Notes under the pieces: model-generated
What the model was told of the DNA's origin: nothing
Databases searched by the model: none
What the model saw: only the letters and a program-made list of their open reading frames with translations
Program-made: the position numbers and the translations under genes
Assembly: GCA_050330975.1 (NCBI GenBank)
Contig: JBHJHK010000159.1
Location: forward strand, 1-11,463
DNA: 11,463 nt
Direction of reading: 5' to 3'
DNA from: JBHJHK01 sp050330975
Lineage (GTDB): Bacteria; Pseudomonadota; Gammaproteobacteria; Competibacterales; Competibacteraceae
Part shown: piece by piece, positions 5,081 to 11,463 of the stretch
Position numbering within the stretch: position 1 is the first letter of the stretch
Layout: each line of letters starts with the position of its first letter

Positions 5081-7099
5081 ATGTCGACGATCCACGCCTC
5101 CACTTCCCACGGTTCCCTCGGGGACTACCGCCTCGATCGGCTGTTGAGCAGCGAAGAGTTGACTGTGAACTACCGCGCCTGGGACTTGGCGCGCCATGTG
5201 CCGGTGGTGGTGACCGAGTACTTCCCCAGTGCCTGGGCCCAGCGCCAGGGGGAATTGGTGGTCCCCAACGACCAGGGGTTGATGCCGAGTCCCGACGAGG
5301 CGCTACCCAACTTCGCCTGGGGCTTGGAGCAATTCCTCGCCGAGGCGAGGGCCCTGGCTCAACTCCACCACCCCCATGTGGCCCACGTCCAAGCCCACTT
5401 CACCGCCAATGGCACCGCCTATGCCGTAACGGAGGAGCCCGGGGGAGAATCCCTGGCTGCACGGCTGGACCGGGAAGGCACCTTGGGGGCGGAGATCCTA
5501 GAGCCGCTGTTGCACCAAGCCCTCATGGGCTTGGCGACCATCCACGCCCAGGGACTGCTCCACTGGGACATCAATCCCGAGACCCTCCATTGGCGCGGCG
5601 ACGGCGGCGGGGTGATCATCACGGGGATAGCCGCCGCCCACCAACGCCTAGGCAGGGCCCGGGCCGTGGTCTCGCGCCTCCTCAATCCCGGTTACTCGGC
5701 CCCAGAACAATACGCGGTGCGGGGCGACCACTGTGGCGCCTGGACCGACCTCTTCGCCCTGGGGGCCGTGGCCTACCGCTGTATCGTCGGCGAGCCCCCC
5801 CGAGAGGCCGCCGAGCGCCTCCTCGACGACACCCTGGTCTCGGTAGTCGAGGCGGGCCACGACCGCTACCCCAGGCCTCTGCTCCAGGCGGTGGCCAGGG
5901 CGCTAGAACTGGACTACCGGCGCCGGTTTGCCAGCGCCCTGCAGATGGCGGCCGCCGTAGAGGACACCGCCAAGGAGCCGTCGCTACCCCCAGAGGATCC
6001 CGCGCCGGAGGCCGATCTCCAAGGGGTGCGGTTTTCGGCACCCCCGCGGTCTACCCCTCCCCGCCCCGTGGATTGGAGCAAAACGGTGGATCAGGTGGTG
6101 ATTTCCGGGGTGTTCTACGCCGGAATCTTGGCGGCGGCCACGGGGGCGGTCTATTGGGCGAACTCAGTCCATCGAGCCCCCAGCGACGACGCGCCAGGTT
6201 TGCCCAGCTTGGAGTCCCTAGTGGACGCTCCGCGCTTCACCGGCGGCGGGACGGCCTCGGCAGAGATCGCCCCCTCCCCGGAAGCCGTCCCGGCCCTGCA
6301 AGAGACCCTCGACCCCAGCCAGGCACCCCTAGATCCCAGCGCCGCTGCCCAAGTGGAACAGTGGCTAGCCCAGGCCCAAACCAGCCTTGAGCGCTTGCGC
6401 CTCACCACTCCCAACGACGATAGCGCCCTCCACTACTACCAGCAGGTGCTGACCCTCGACCCCGACAACCCCGAGGCCCGCCGGGGTTTCAGCCGCATCG
6501 CCGAGGGCTACGCCCAACTGGCCCAGCGCGAGATAGACCGGGCCAACTATCCCAAGGCCCTGGATTTCATCGAGGTGGGGTTGGCGATCAAACCCGACTT
6601 TGAACCCCTGGCGACCCTCCGGGCCGCCGCCGAGGTTCAGTCGGAGGAGGCCTCGCCGGTGGAGGGACAAGGCCATGGGGCAGGAGACAACCCAGCATCC
6701 AACCTCGATACCCCGGCGGCTCCCGGCGCCAATGGCCCCGCTTTCCCCGCCCTAGAGGGGGCCGACCGACGGGCGAGATTGTGGATTCACGCCGTCCATG
6801 GAGACCAGAAAGCCTTGGGTAGAGAACTCCTCGACGAGTTGATTCGCTTGGGGTCCGAGGGCAAGCAAGTCATCGGCAAACCCGTCCAGGTGGTAGCCGC
6901 AGGGCCCGCGCGCAGCCAGCTGAGATACTTTAAAGACCAAGACGCCGCCGGCGCTGCCGAGTTATACCGGGTGTTGAAGCTCCACTTACCCAACCTCGAA
7001 CTCCGGGATTTTTCCCCCCGCTACGAGCGCGCCCAGTGGATCAAGCCCGGCCACTATGAGTTGTGGTTTTCCTCCAATCCGGAAAATAGCAACCGCTGA
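5081..7099 (+). CDS. membrane-anchored pseudokinase (Ser/Thr kinase-like) with TPR-like and C-terminal domains
   Basis: This 672-residue protein follows the EYFP class of bacterial Ser/Thr kinases: EYFPSAWAQR after strand 3, FAWGLEQFLAEARALAQLHHPHV (alpha-C Glu near 88), NGTAYAVTEEPGGESL, GYSAPEQY (near 204-211) and WTDLFALGAVAYR (Asp near 223). The catalytic set has decayed. The Gly loop reads LLSSEELTV, the strand-3 Lys is Thr (VVVTEYFP, near 45), HRDIKPxN is HWDINPET (near 161-168) and DFG is TGI (near 181). Phosphotransfer is therefore unlikely. A membrane segment (about 339-361) is followed by a Pro/Ala-rich linker, a TPR-like stretch (about 448-504) and a C-terminal domain (about 565-664, with RYFKDQDAAGAAEL and PGHYELWF) expected outside the cytoplasm. 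A start at 5027 adds 18 residues whose codons lack the strong third-position GC bias of the gene, so 5081 is preferred. Confidence 0.8.
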   Translation: MSTIHASTSHGSLGDYRLDRLLSSEELTVNYRAWDLARHVPVVVTEYFPSAWAQRQGELVVPNDQGLMPSPDEALPNFAWGLEQFLAEARALAQLHHPHVAHVQAHFTANGTAYAVTEEPGGESLAARLDREGTLGAEILEPLLHQALMGLATIHAQGLLHWDINPETLHWRGDGGGVIITGIAAAHQRLGRARAVVSRLLNPGYSAPEQYAVRGDHCGAWTDLFALGAVAYRCIVGEPPREAAERLLDDTLVSVVEAGHDRYPRPLLQAVARALELDYRRRFASALQMAAAVEDTAKEPSLPPEDPAPEADLQGVRFSAPPRSTPPRPVDWSKTVDQVVISGVFYAGILAAATGAVYWANSVHRAPSDDAPGLPSLESLVDAPRFTGGGTASAEIAPSPEAVPALQETLDPSQAPLDPSAAAQVEQWLAQAQTSLERLRLTTPNDDSALHYYQQVLTLDPDNPEARRGFSRIAEGYAQLAQREIDRANYPKALDFIEVGLAIKPDFEPLATLRAAAEVQSEEASPVEGQGHGAGDNPASNLDTPAAPGANGPAFPALEGADRRARLWIHAVHGDQKALGRELLDELIRLGSEGKQVIGKPVQVVAAGPARSQLRYFKDQDAAGAAELYRVLKLHLPNLELRDFSPRYERAQWIKPGHYELWFSSNPENSNR

Positions 7100-7147
7100 G
7101 AAATGGAAGACCACCAACTGGTGAAGCGAAGCGAACGGTGGAGTCGA

Positions 7148-7163
7148 CCCGGTCAAAACCGGG
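7148..7163. terminator. hairpin at the convergent gene junction
   Basis: CCCGGT at 7148-7153 pairs perfectly with ACCGGG at 7158-7163 around a CAAA loop. The stem contains the start of the minus-strand stop codon (7153-7155) and lies 49 bases after the plus-strand stop. Neither side has a T-run, so termination activity is uncertain. A shorter hairpin, CACC-AACT-GGTG, lies between the genes. Confidence 0.28.
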
Positions 7164-8934
7164 CCTCCTCCAGCCCCATGATGTCGTCGGCCCCCGCCTG
7201 GACCGCCGCCTTGTAGACCGCTGCCCTGGCCATGAGGTGCGTCGCGTAAAACCGTGCCGTGGTGAGTTTGGCCCGCCAAAACCCGCCATCGCCCTCCCCG
7301 GCCGCCAATCGCCCGTGGGCCACCAGGGCGCTGCGGGCCAGGTGGTAGCCCCCCAACACCGTGCCGGCGAGGAGGAGGAAATCCACTGCGCTTCCCCCGA
7401 TGGCCTCGGGCTGTTCCCGCCGGGCCAGCACCGCGGTCGAGGCCTCACGCCACTGGCCGACACCCATGGCCAGGGCGCGGCGGATGGGGGCCAATGCCTC
7501 TCCACCCCGGGCGAGATCGACGTCCAAGGCCGCCACCTCCCCAAGCAACTGCCCCAACACCCCAGCGTCGTCCCGCAATACCTTGCGCTTGACAAAATCC
7601 AGGGCTTGGATGCCCGTGGTGCCCTCGTAGATGGTGGTGATCCGGGCGTCCCGCAGGTGCTGGGCGGCCCCGGTGTCTTCGATATACCCCATGCCACCGT
7701 GGACTTGAATGCCCATGGACGTCAACTCCTGGGCCAGCTCGGTGCACCAGCCCTTCACCACCGGCGTCAGCAGGTCCACCAAGCCCTGGGCCCGTCGCCG
7801 CTCCAAGGCGTCGGGGGCCCGGTGGGCAATATCCATCTGGGCGGCGGTGGTGTAGATGAGCCCCCTCATGGCCTCGATGGAGGCCTTCATCACCAGCAAC
7901 ATCCGCCGCACGTCGGGGTGGTGGATGATGGTCACCCGCCCATCGCCGTCTGGAACGGTGCCCTGGACCCGGCTGCGGGCGTAGGCCAAGGCCTGTTGGT
8001 AGGCCCGCTCGGCGATGCCCAGGCCCTGGATACCCACGGAGAGCCTGGCGTGGTTCATCATGGTGAACATACAGGCCAAGCCCTTGTGGGGTTCCCCCAC
8101 CAGATAGCCCACGGCCCCTCCCTTCTCGCCAAAGGCCATGACGCAGGTGGGGCTGGCGTGGATGCCGAGCTTGTGCTCCACCGCCAGTGGCCGCACGTCG
8201 TTGCGGGCCCCCAGGGTGCCATCGCCGTTGACCAAAAACTTGGGCACCAAGAACAGGGAAATCCCCTTGTTGCCCGGGGGGGCATCGGGGAGGCGGGCCA
8301 ATACCAAATGGACAATATTGGCCGCGGCGGTGTGGTCTCCCCAGGTGATGTAGATCTTCTGCCCCGTGACCTTGTAGTGGTCTCCGACGGGCTCGGCCTT
8401 GGCCCGCAACGCCGACAGATCCGAACCCGCCTGGGGTTCAGTGAGGTTCATGGCGCCCGTCCAGTGGCCGCTGACCAACGAAGGTAGGTAGGTGGCCTTG
8501 AGGGCGGGGCTGGCGTGGTGACCGATGGCCTCGATGGCTCCCTGGGTCAACAGAGGACACAGGCCAAAGGCCATATTGGCCCCCTGCCACAGTTCCTGGA
8601 CGGCGGCCCCCAGGACCTGGGGCAGCCCCTGGCCCCCCAGGCTTGAATCCACCGCCAGACCGTTCCAGCCGCCGTCGACAAACTGGCCATAGGCCTCGGC
8701 AAACCCCGGCGCCAGGCGCACCTCGCCGTTTTCCACCCGGGTGCCATGGCGATCCCCAGGGGCGTTGAGGGGGGCGAGAACGTCGCAAGCCAGGCGCCCG
8801 GCCTCGTCCAAAACGGCGTCCACGACGTCCAAGGAGGCGTCGTCGTAGCCGGGCAGTTGGCTGAGTTGCCGCCAATGGGCCAGATCGATCATGGCGTGGC
8901 GCATATCCGCCACGGGGGCGCGGTAGGTGTTCAC
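7153..8934 (-). CDS. long-type acyl-CoA dehydrogenase (DmdC-like)
   Basis: This 593-residue FAD enzyme would oxidise an acyl-CoA to the 2,3-enoyl-CoA and pass electrons to ETF. It belongs to the long class with an extra N-terminal piece (YRAPVADMRHAMIDL, residues 4-18) and an extra C-terminal domain (about 470-590). The core holds TEPQAGSDL (165-173, FAD/substrate domain), EHKLGIHASPTCVMAF (253-268) and MGIQVHGGMGYIEDTGAAQH (407-426). The catalytic Glu is at 437 in IYEGTTGIQALDFVKRK. The closest named relatives are 3-methylmercaptopropionyl-CoA dehydrogenases (DmdC), but this class is broad and the substrate here is unknown. The GTG start overlaps the MaoC stop by four bases (GTGA) and has GGAGGAA at 8943-8949 upstream. 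It is the last gene of the carboxylase operon and converges on the pseudokinase gene. Confidence 0.93.
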   Translation of the reverse strand: MNTYRAPVADMRHAMIDLAHWRQLSQLPGYDDASLDVVDAVLDEAGRLACDVLAPLNAPGDRHGTRVENGEVRLAPGFAEAYGQFVDGGWNGLAVDSSLGGQGLPQVLGAAVQELWQGANMAFGLCPLLTQGAIEAIGHHASPALKATYLPSLVSGHWTGAMNLTEPQAGSDLSALRAKAEPVGDHYKVTGQKIYITWGDHTAAANIVHLVLARLPDAPPGNKGISLFLVPKFLVNGDGTLGARNDVRPLAVEHKLGIHASPTCVMAFGEKGGAVGYLVGEPHKGLACMFTMMNHARLSVGIQGLGIAERAYQQALAYARSRVQGTVPDGDGRVTIIHHPDVRRMLLVMKASIEAMRGLIYTTAAQMDIAHRAPDALERRRAQGLVDLLTPVVKGWCTELAQELTSMGIQVHGGMGYIEDTGAAQHLRDARITTIYEGTTGIQALDFVKRKVLRDDAGVLGQLLGEVAALDVDLARGGEALAPIRRALAMGVGQWREASTAVLARREQPEAIGGSAVDFLLLAGTVLGGYHLARSALVAHGRLAAGEGDGGFWRAKLTTARFYATHLMARAAVYKAAVQAGADDIMGLEEARF

Positions 8935-9401
8935 GGCTGTTGTTCCTCCCCGGAACGGGTGGGCACCACCAACGTCCAGCGCTGGCTCAGTACCACGTTG
9001 TTGTCTTGGTCGTAGGTGGTGACGGCCACCTGGAGATAACCCCGTCCGGGCTTGGACGAGGGACGCTTGGCCAGCACCTCAAACTCGGCCCGCAGCTGGG
9101 TGGCGGGCAACAGGGGCTTGGGTATCCGCACCTCGGTGATCTCGGTGCCGATGAGGGGCGTTTTCCCCAGGGGCTTGGCCTCCACCACCAAACGCATGGT
9201 GAGACACAAACAGTGCCAACCGCTGCCCACCAAGGTCTTAAAGGGGGTGAGGCGGGCGGCGGCCTCGTCCAAGTGCATGGGTTGGGGATCGTAAGCCCTG
9301 GCAAAGGCGACCATATCTTCCCGCGCCACGTTGAGGCTACCCGTGGCGACGACCGTCCCCACCTCGACATCGTCGTAGTAGACGTAGCGTTTGTCCCTCA
9401 C
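8931..9401 (-). CDS. MaoC-like (R)-specific enoyl-CoA hydratase/dehydratase
   Basis: This 156-residue single hot-dog domain protein carries the hydratase-2 signature YDPQPMHLDEAAA (residues 37-49), with the Asp (38) and His (43) expected to activate water. SGWHCLCLTMR follows, in place of the usual ASGWHTA. It would hydrate a 2-enoyl-CoA to the 3-hydroxyacyl-CoA, a natural partner for the acyl-CoA dehydrogenase encoded next. The GTG at 9401 is chosen because it lies in a GTGA overlap with the carboxylase stop, has GAGG seven bases upstream and starts the protein just before its first strand (RDKRYVYYDDVEVG). A longer open frame reaching to 9800 is only the shadow of the carboxylase gene. The exact substrate cannot be read from the sequence. 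Confidence 0.9.
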   Translation of the reverse strand: MRDKRYVYYDDVEVGTVVATGSLNVAREDMVAFARAYDPQPMHLDEAAARLTPFKTLVGSGWHCLCLTMRLVVEAKPLGKTPLIGTEITEVRIPKPLLPATQLRAEFEVLAKRPSSKPGRGYLQVAVTTYDQDNNVVLSQRWTLVVPTRSGEEQQP

Positions 9402-11428
9402 CCCTGGCCCTCGTCGGCCCCTGGGGTCTCCCGAAGGTCGACTAAACTCGCCCCCTCCCCCACGGCGGCCCCCAAGGGGAAGGGCAAGGCCACCACGGTT
9501 CCGTCCAAGGGGGCTTGGATGGGGTGTTCCATTTTCATGGCCTCTAGAATCAACAGGGTTTCCCCCGCCGTCACCCGTTGGCCGACGTTCACCAACACCT
9601 GGGAGACGACGCCGGGCATGGGGGCTTTGAGGGAGCCGGCATGGGCGTGGGTCGCCTGGGTCTTGTGGGTGGGGTCCACCACCGCCACCGTCCAGCTGCC
9701 CCGGCCATCCATGAGGGTCCAGGTTTTGGCCCTCACCACCGCCTCCCAGGTGCGGCAAACCCCATCTACGGTCACCGCCAAGGTGGTCTCCCCCAGCCAT
9801 TGCCCGGTGGCGGTGTGGCAGCCCCCGGGGAGGTGTAGCTCAAAGCCCCCGTGGTCGCGGTAGCCCACCGCCACGGGCCACTCCCGGCCCAGGGCCTCCA
9901 GCAATAGGGTATCGCCCCCGCTGCCATTGAGGCGCCAGCTCCGGGCGTCGTGCCAGGGGGAGTGGGGGTCGCGACTTCGCCGCCCCCGGGCGGTGGGCGA
10001 CCCCTCGGCGCGGGTGAGCTCGGCCACCGCCACGGCGGCCAGGGTGGCGGTGGTGGGTTCCGCCCGGGGCGGCTGGAGCTCTTCGCGGTGCTGGTCGATG
10101 AAGTGGGTGTGGATATCGCCGCGGAGGAGGGCTTCGTGGCCCACCAGGCGGCGGAGAAAATCCAGGTTGGTGGTCACCCCGGCCAGACGACAGGCATCCA
10201 GGGCCCACTTGAGTCCGCCCAAGGCCGACCTTCGATCCCGGTCCCAGACGATGAGTTTGGCCAACAGAGAATCGTAGTGGACCGTGACCTCACTACCCCC
10301 CTGGACGCCGCTGTCGATCCGCAACCCCGGACCGGCGGCGGGCCACACCAGGTGTTCGATGACCCCCGTGGCCGGCAAAAACCCCCGGGCGGGGTCTTCG
10401 GCACACAGCCGCACTTCGACGGCGTGGCCCGTGGCCTGGAGTTCCCCTTGGGCCACGGGTAGGGGTTCCCCCGCCGCCACCAACAGTTGCCATTCCACCA
10501 GATCGAGGCCAGTGACCATCTCGGTGACCGGGTGCTCCACCTGGAGGCGGGTGTTCATCTCCAGAAAATAGCAGGCACCGTCGGCCACCAAAAACTCCAC
10601 GGTGCCGGCGTTGCGATAGTCCACGGCGGCGACGACCGCCAACGCCGCCTCCCGGAGGGCAGTGCGCAATTCGGGGCTCAAAAAGGGAGCCGGGGCCTCC
10701 TCTAGGAGCTTTTGATGGCGGCGCTGGAGGGAGCAATCCCGCTCCAATAGGGTCACGGCGTTGCCGTGGTGGTCGGCGAAGACCTGGACTTCCACGTGGC
10801 GGGGGGCCGCCAGGTACTTTTCCAGCAACACCGCCCCGTCGCCAAAGGCGGCACGGGCCTCGCGCTCGGCGGCCGCTAGGGCGGCGGGGAAGGCGGCGGC
10901 ATCCTGGACCCGGCGCATCCCCTTGCCGCCGCCCCCGGCCCGGGCTTTGATCATCAATGGATAACCCAGGGCCTCGGCCCGGGCCGCCAGACGCCCGGGG
11001 TCTTGGTCGTCGCCGTGGTAGCCGGGGACCAGGGGCACCCCCGCGGGCTCCAACAGGGCCTTGGCGGCGCTCTTGGAGCCCATGGCTCGGATGGCAGCGG
11101 CGGGGGGCCCGACAAACACCAGCCCCGCCCCTTGGCACGCCTCGGCGAAGGCGGCGTTTTCCGCCAAGAAGCCATAACCGGGGTGGACGGCCACCGCACC
11201 GCTCTGGCGGGCCACACGGATGAGTTTATCGCCGCGCAAATAGCTGTCCACGGCGGGTGCCGGTCCCAGCGGCCAGGCCTCGTCGCAGAGTTGTAGGTGG
11301 CGGGCGTTGGCGTCGGCCTCGGAATACACCCCCACGGTGCGCACCCCGAGCCGGCGAGCCGTAGCGGCGATGCGGCAGGCGATTTCGCCGCTGTTGCGGA
11401 TGTGTAAAGTATCGAACAAGGGCGGCAC
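9398..11428 (-). CDS. acyl-CoA carboxylase alpha subunit, 3-methylcrotonyl-CoA carboxylase type (biotin carboxylase + BCCP)
   Basis: This 676-residue subunit carboxylates its own biotin using ATP and bicarbonate, for transfer by the beta subunit. Seen in order are VHPGYGFLAEN (81-91), the ATP-grasp loop KARAGGGGKGM (161-171), RDCSLQRRHQKLLEEAPAP (230-248), EMNTRLQVEHPVTEM (290-304), a VHYDSLLAKLIVWDRD-type end of the carboxylase domain, and a C-terminal biotinyl domain with ILEAMKMEHP. The biotinylated Lys is near residue 632. Length and RIDSGVQGGSEV fit the 3-methylcrotonyl-CoA carboxylase alpha group (LiuD/MccA) in leucine breakdown; geranyl-CoA carboxylase (AtuF) is a close alternative. 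The first strand reads HIRNSGEIACRI instead of the near-universal IANRGEIA. The GTG at 11428 abuts the beta stop. A TTG at 11419 (FDTL...) is the usual family start and has AGGTG six bases upstream, so the protein may be three residues shorter. Confidence 0.92.
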   Translation of the reverse strand: MPPLFDTLHIRNSGEIACRIAATARRLGVRTVGVYSEADANARHLQLCDEAWPLGPAPAVDSYLRGDKLIRVARQSGAVAVHPGYGFLAENAAFAEACQGAGLVFVGPPAAAIRAMGSKSAAKALLEPAGVPLVPGYHGDDQDPGRLAARAEALGYPLMIKARAGGGGKGMRRVQDAAAFPAALAAAEREARAAFGDGAVLLEKYLAAPRHVEVQVFADHHGNAVTLLERDCSLQRRHQKLLEEAPAPFLSPELRTALREAALAVVAAVDYRNAGTVEFLVADGACYFLEMNTRLQVEHPVTEMVTGLDLVEWQLLVAAGEPLPVAQGELQATGHAVEVRLCAEDPARGFLPATGVIEHLVWPAAGPGLRIDSGVQGGSEVTVHYDSLLAKLIVWDRDRRSALGGLKWALDACRLAGVTTNLDFLRRLVGHEALLRGDIHTHFIDQHREELQPPRAEPTTATLAAVAVAELTRAEGSPTARGRRSRDPHSPWHDARSWRLNGSGGDTLLLEALGREWPVAVGYRDHGGFELHLPGGCHTATGQWLGETTLAVTVDGVCRTWEAVVRAKTWTLMDGRGSWTVAVVDPTHKTQATHAHAGSLKAPMPGVVSQVLVNVGQRVTAGETLLILEAMKMEHPIQAPLDGTVVALPFPLGAAVGEGASLVDLRETPGADEGQG

Positions 11429-11430
11429 CT
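11426..11430 (-). promoter_or_regulatory. ribosome binding site that may set a TTG start for the alpha subunit
   Basis: On the minus strand AGGTG complements the 3' end of 16S rRNA and lies six bases before TTG at 11419. The GTG in this same element is the alternative start at 11428. Family alignments place Met directly before Phe-Asp, which favours the TTG. Confidence 0.35.
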
Positions 11431-11463
11431 ATATGCGAACCACCCCAAAGCGGGTGGGGGGGA
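11429..11463 (-). CDS. acyl-CoA carboxylase beta (carboxyltransferase) subunit, C-terminal end only (partial)
   Basis: The frame entering from the right edge on the minus strand reads PPTRFGVVRI and stops at TAG (11429-11431). This matches the conserved C-terminus of 3-methylcrotonyl-CoA and geranyl-CoA carboxylase beta subunits, which typically end in (D/E)TRFGVFRM. The stop codon directly abuts the GTG of the alpha subunit, so the two subunits would be made from one message in coupled fashion. Only ten residues are visible, but their position upstream of an alpha subunit makes the call credible. A 6-bp stem (CCACCC 11440-11445 with GGGTGG 11452-11457) lies within these codons and may be chance. 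Confidence 0.62.
   Translation of the reverse strand, partial: PPTRFGVVRI

Noticed and set aside
5017..6390. 457-residue Gly/Pro/Arg-rich frame on the plus strand
   Set aside because: It lies inside the pseudokinase gene in another frame, and its composition is typical of a shifted GC-rich coding region.
7138..8487. 449-residue open frame on the plus strand
   Set aside because: It is antisense to the acyl-CoA dehydrogenase and follows from its GC-rich third positions; it contains no domain and no signal of its own.
9402..9800. N-terminal extension of the MaoC-like protein
   Set aside because: The open frame is the out-of-frame shadow of the carboxylase gene; its Gly/Pro/Arg-rich residues match no domain, and GTG at 9401 has proper context.

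Overview
The window looks like a chromosomal segment of a GC-rich Gram-negative bacterium. A gammaproteobacterium is most likely, judging by a leucine/isoprenoid-type acyl-CoA carboxylase operon, a VPLP-type PEP-CTERM sorting signal and an RskA-type anti-sigma factor beside a DUF4331 protein. The exact lineage cannot be fixed from sequence alone. No rRNA, tRNA, CRISPR array, insertion sequence or phage gene was seen.

Region 1 (1-2968, + strand) is an envelope/anti-sigma module. It opens with the last 18 codons of an RskA-like anti-sigma factor. A small secreted protein with a PEP-CTERM-like tail (217-768) and a DUF4331 protein (771-2303) follow, two bases apart. A second RskA-like protein (2384-2968) comes next. 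Its C-terminus is paralogous to the one at the window edge, but it lacks the start of the anti-sigma domain and has no sigma factor in view. The layout suggests a duplicated module that has partly decayed.

Region 2 (2977-4194, - strand) is an AT-richer island (about 35% GC in 4021-4080, against clearly GC-rich neighbours). It holds three tightly packed small genes for unknown membrane proteins. It converges on region 1 through a hairpin that contains both stop codons. The 235 bp between it and the next, divergent gene carries two inverted repeats.

Region 3 (4430-7099, + strand) holds a DUF4919-like protein and a 672-residue membrane-anchored protein. The latter has the fold motifs of the EYFP class of bacterial Ser/Thr kinases but has lost nearly all catalytic residues. 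It appears to be a pseudokinase with a TPR-like segment and a C-terminal extracytoplasmic domain.

Region 4 (7153-11463, - strand) is a catabolic operon read right to left. It comprises the C-terminus of a carboxyltransferase beta subunit, the biotin-containing alpha subunit (3-methylcrotonyl-CoA carboxylase type), a MaoC-like hydratase and a long DmdC-like acyl-CoA dehydrogenase. The first junction abuts directly (with the GTG start) and the next two overlap by four bases, so the subunits are probably co-translated. The set fits oxidation and carboxylation of branched or unsaturated acyl-CoAs, such as in leucine or acyclic isoprenoid breakdown; the precise substrate is not shown by the sequence.
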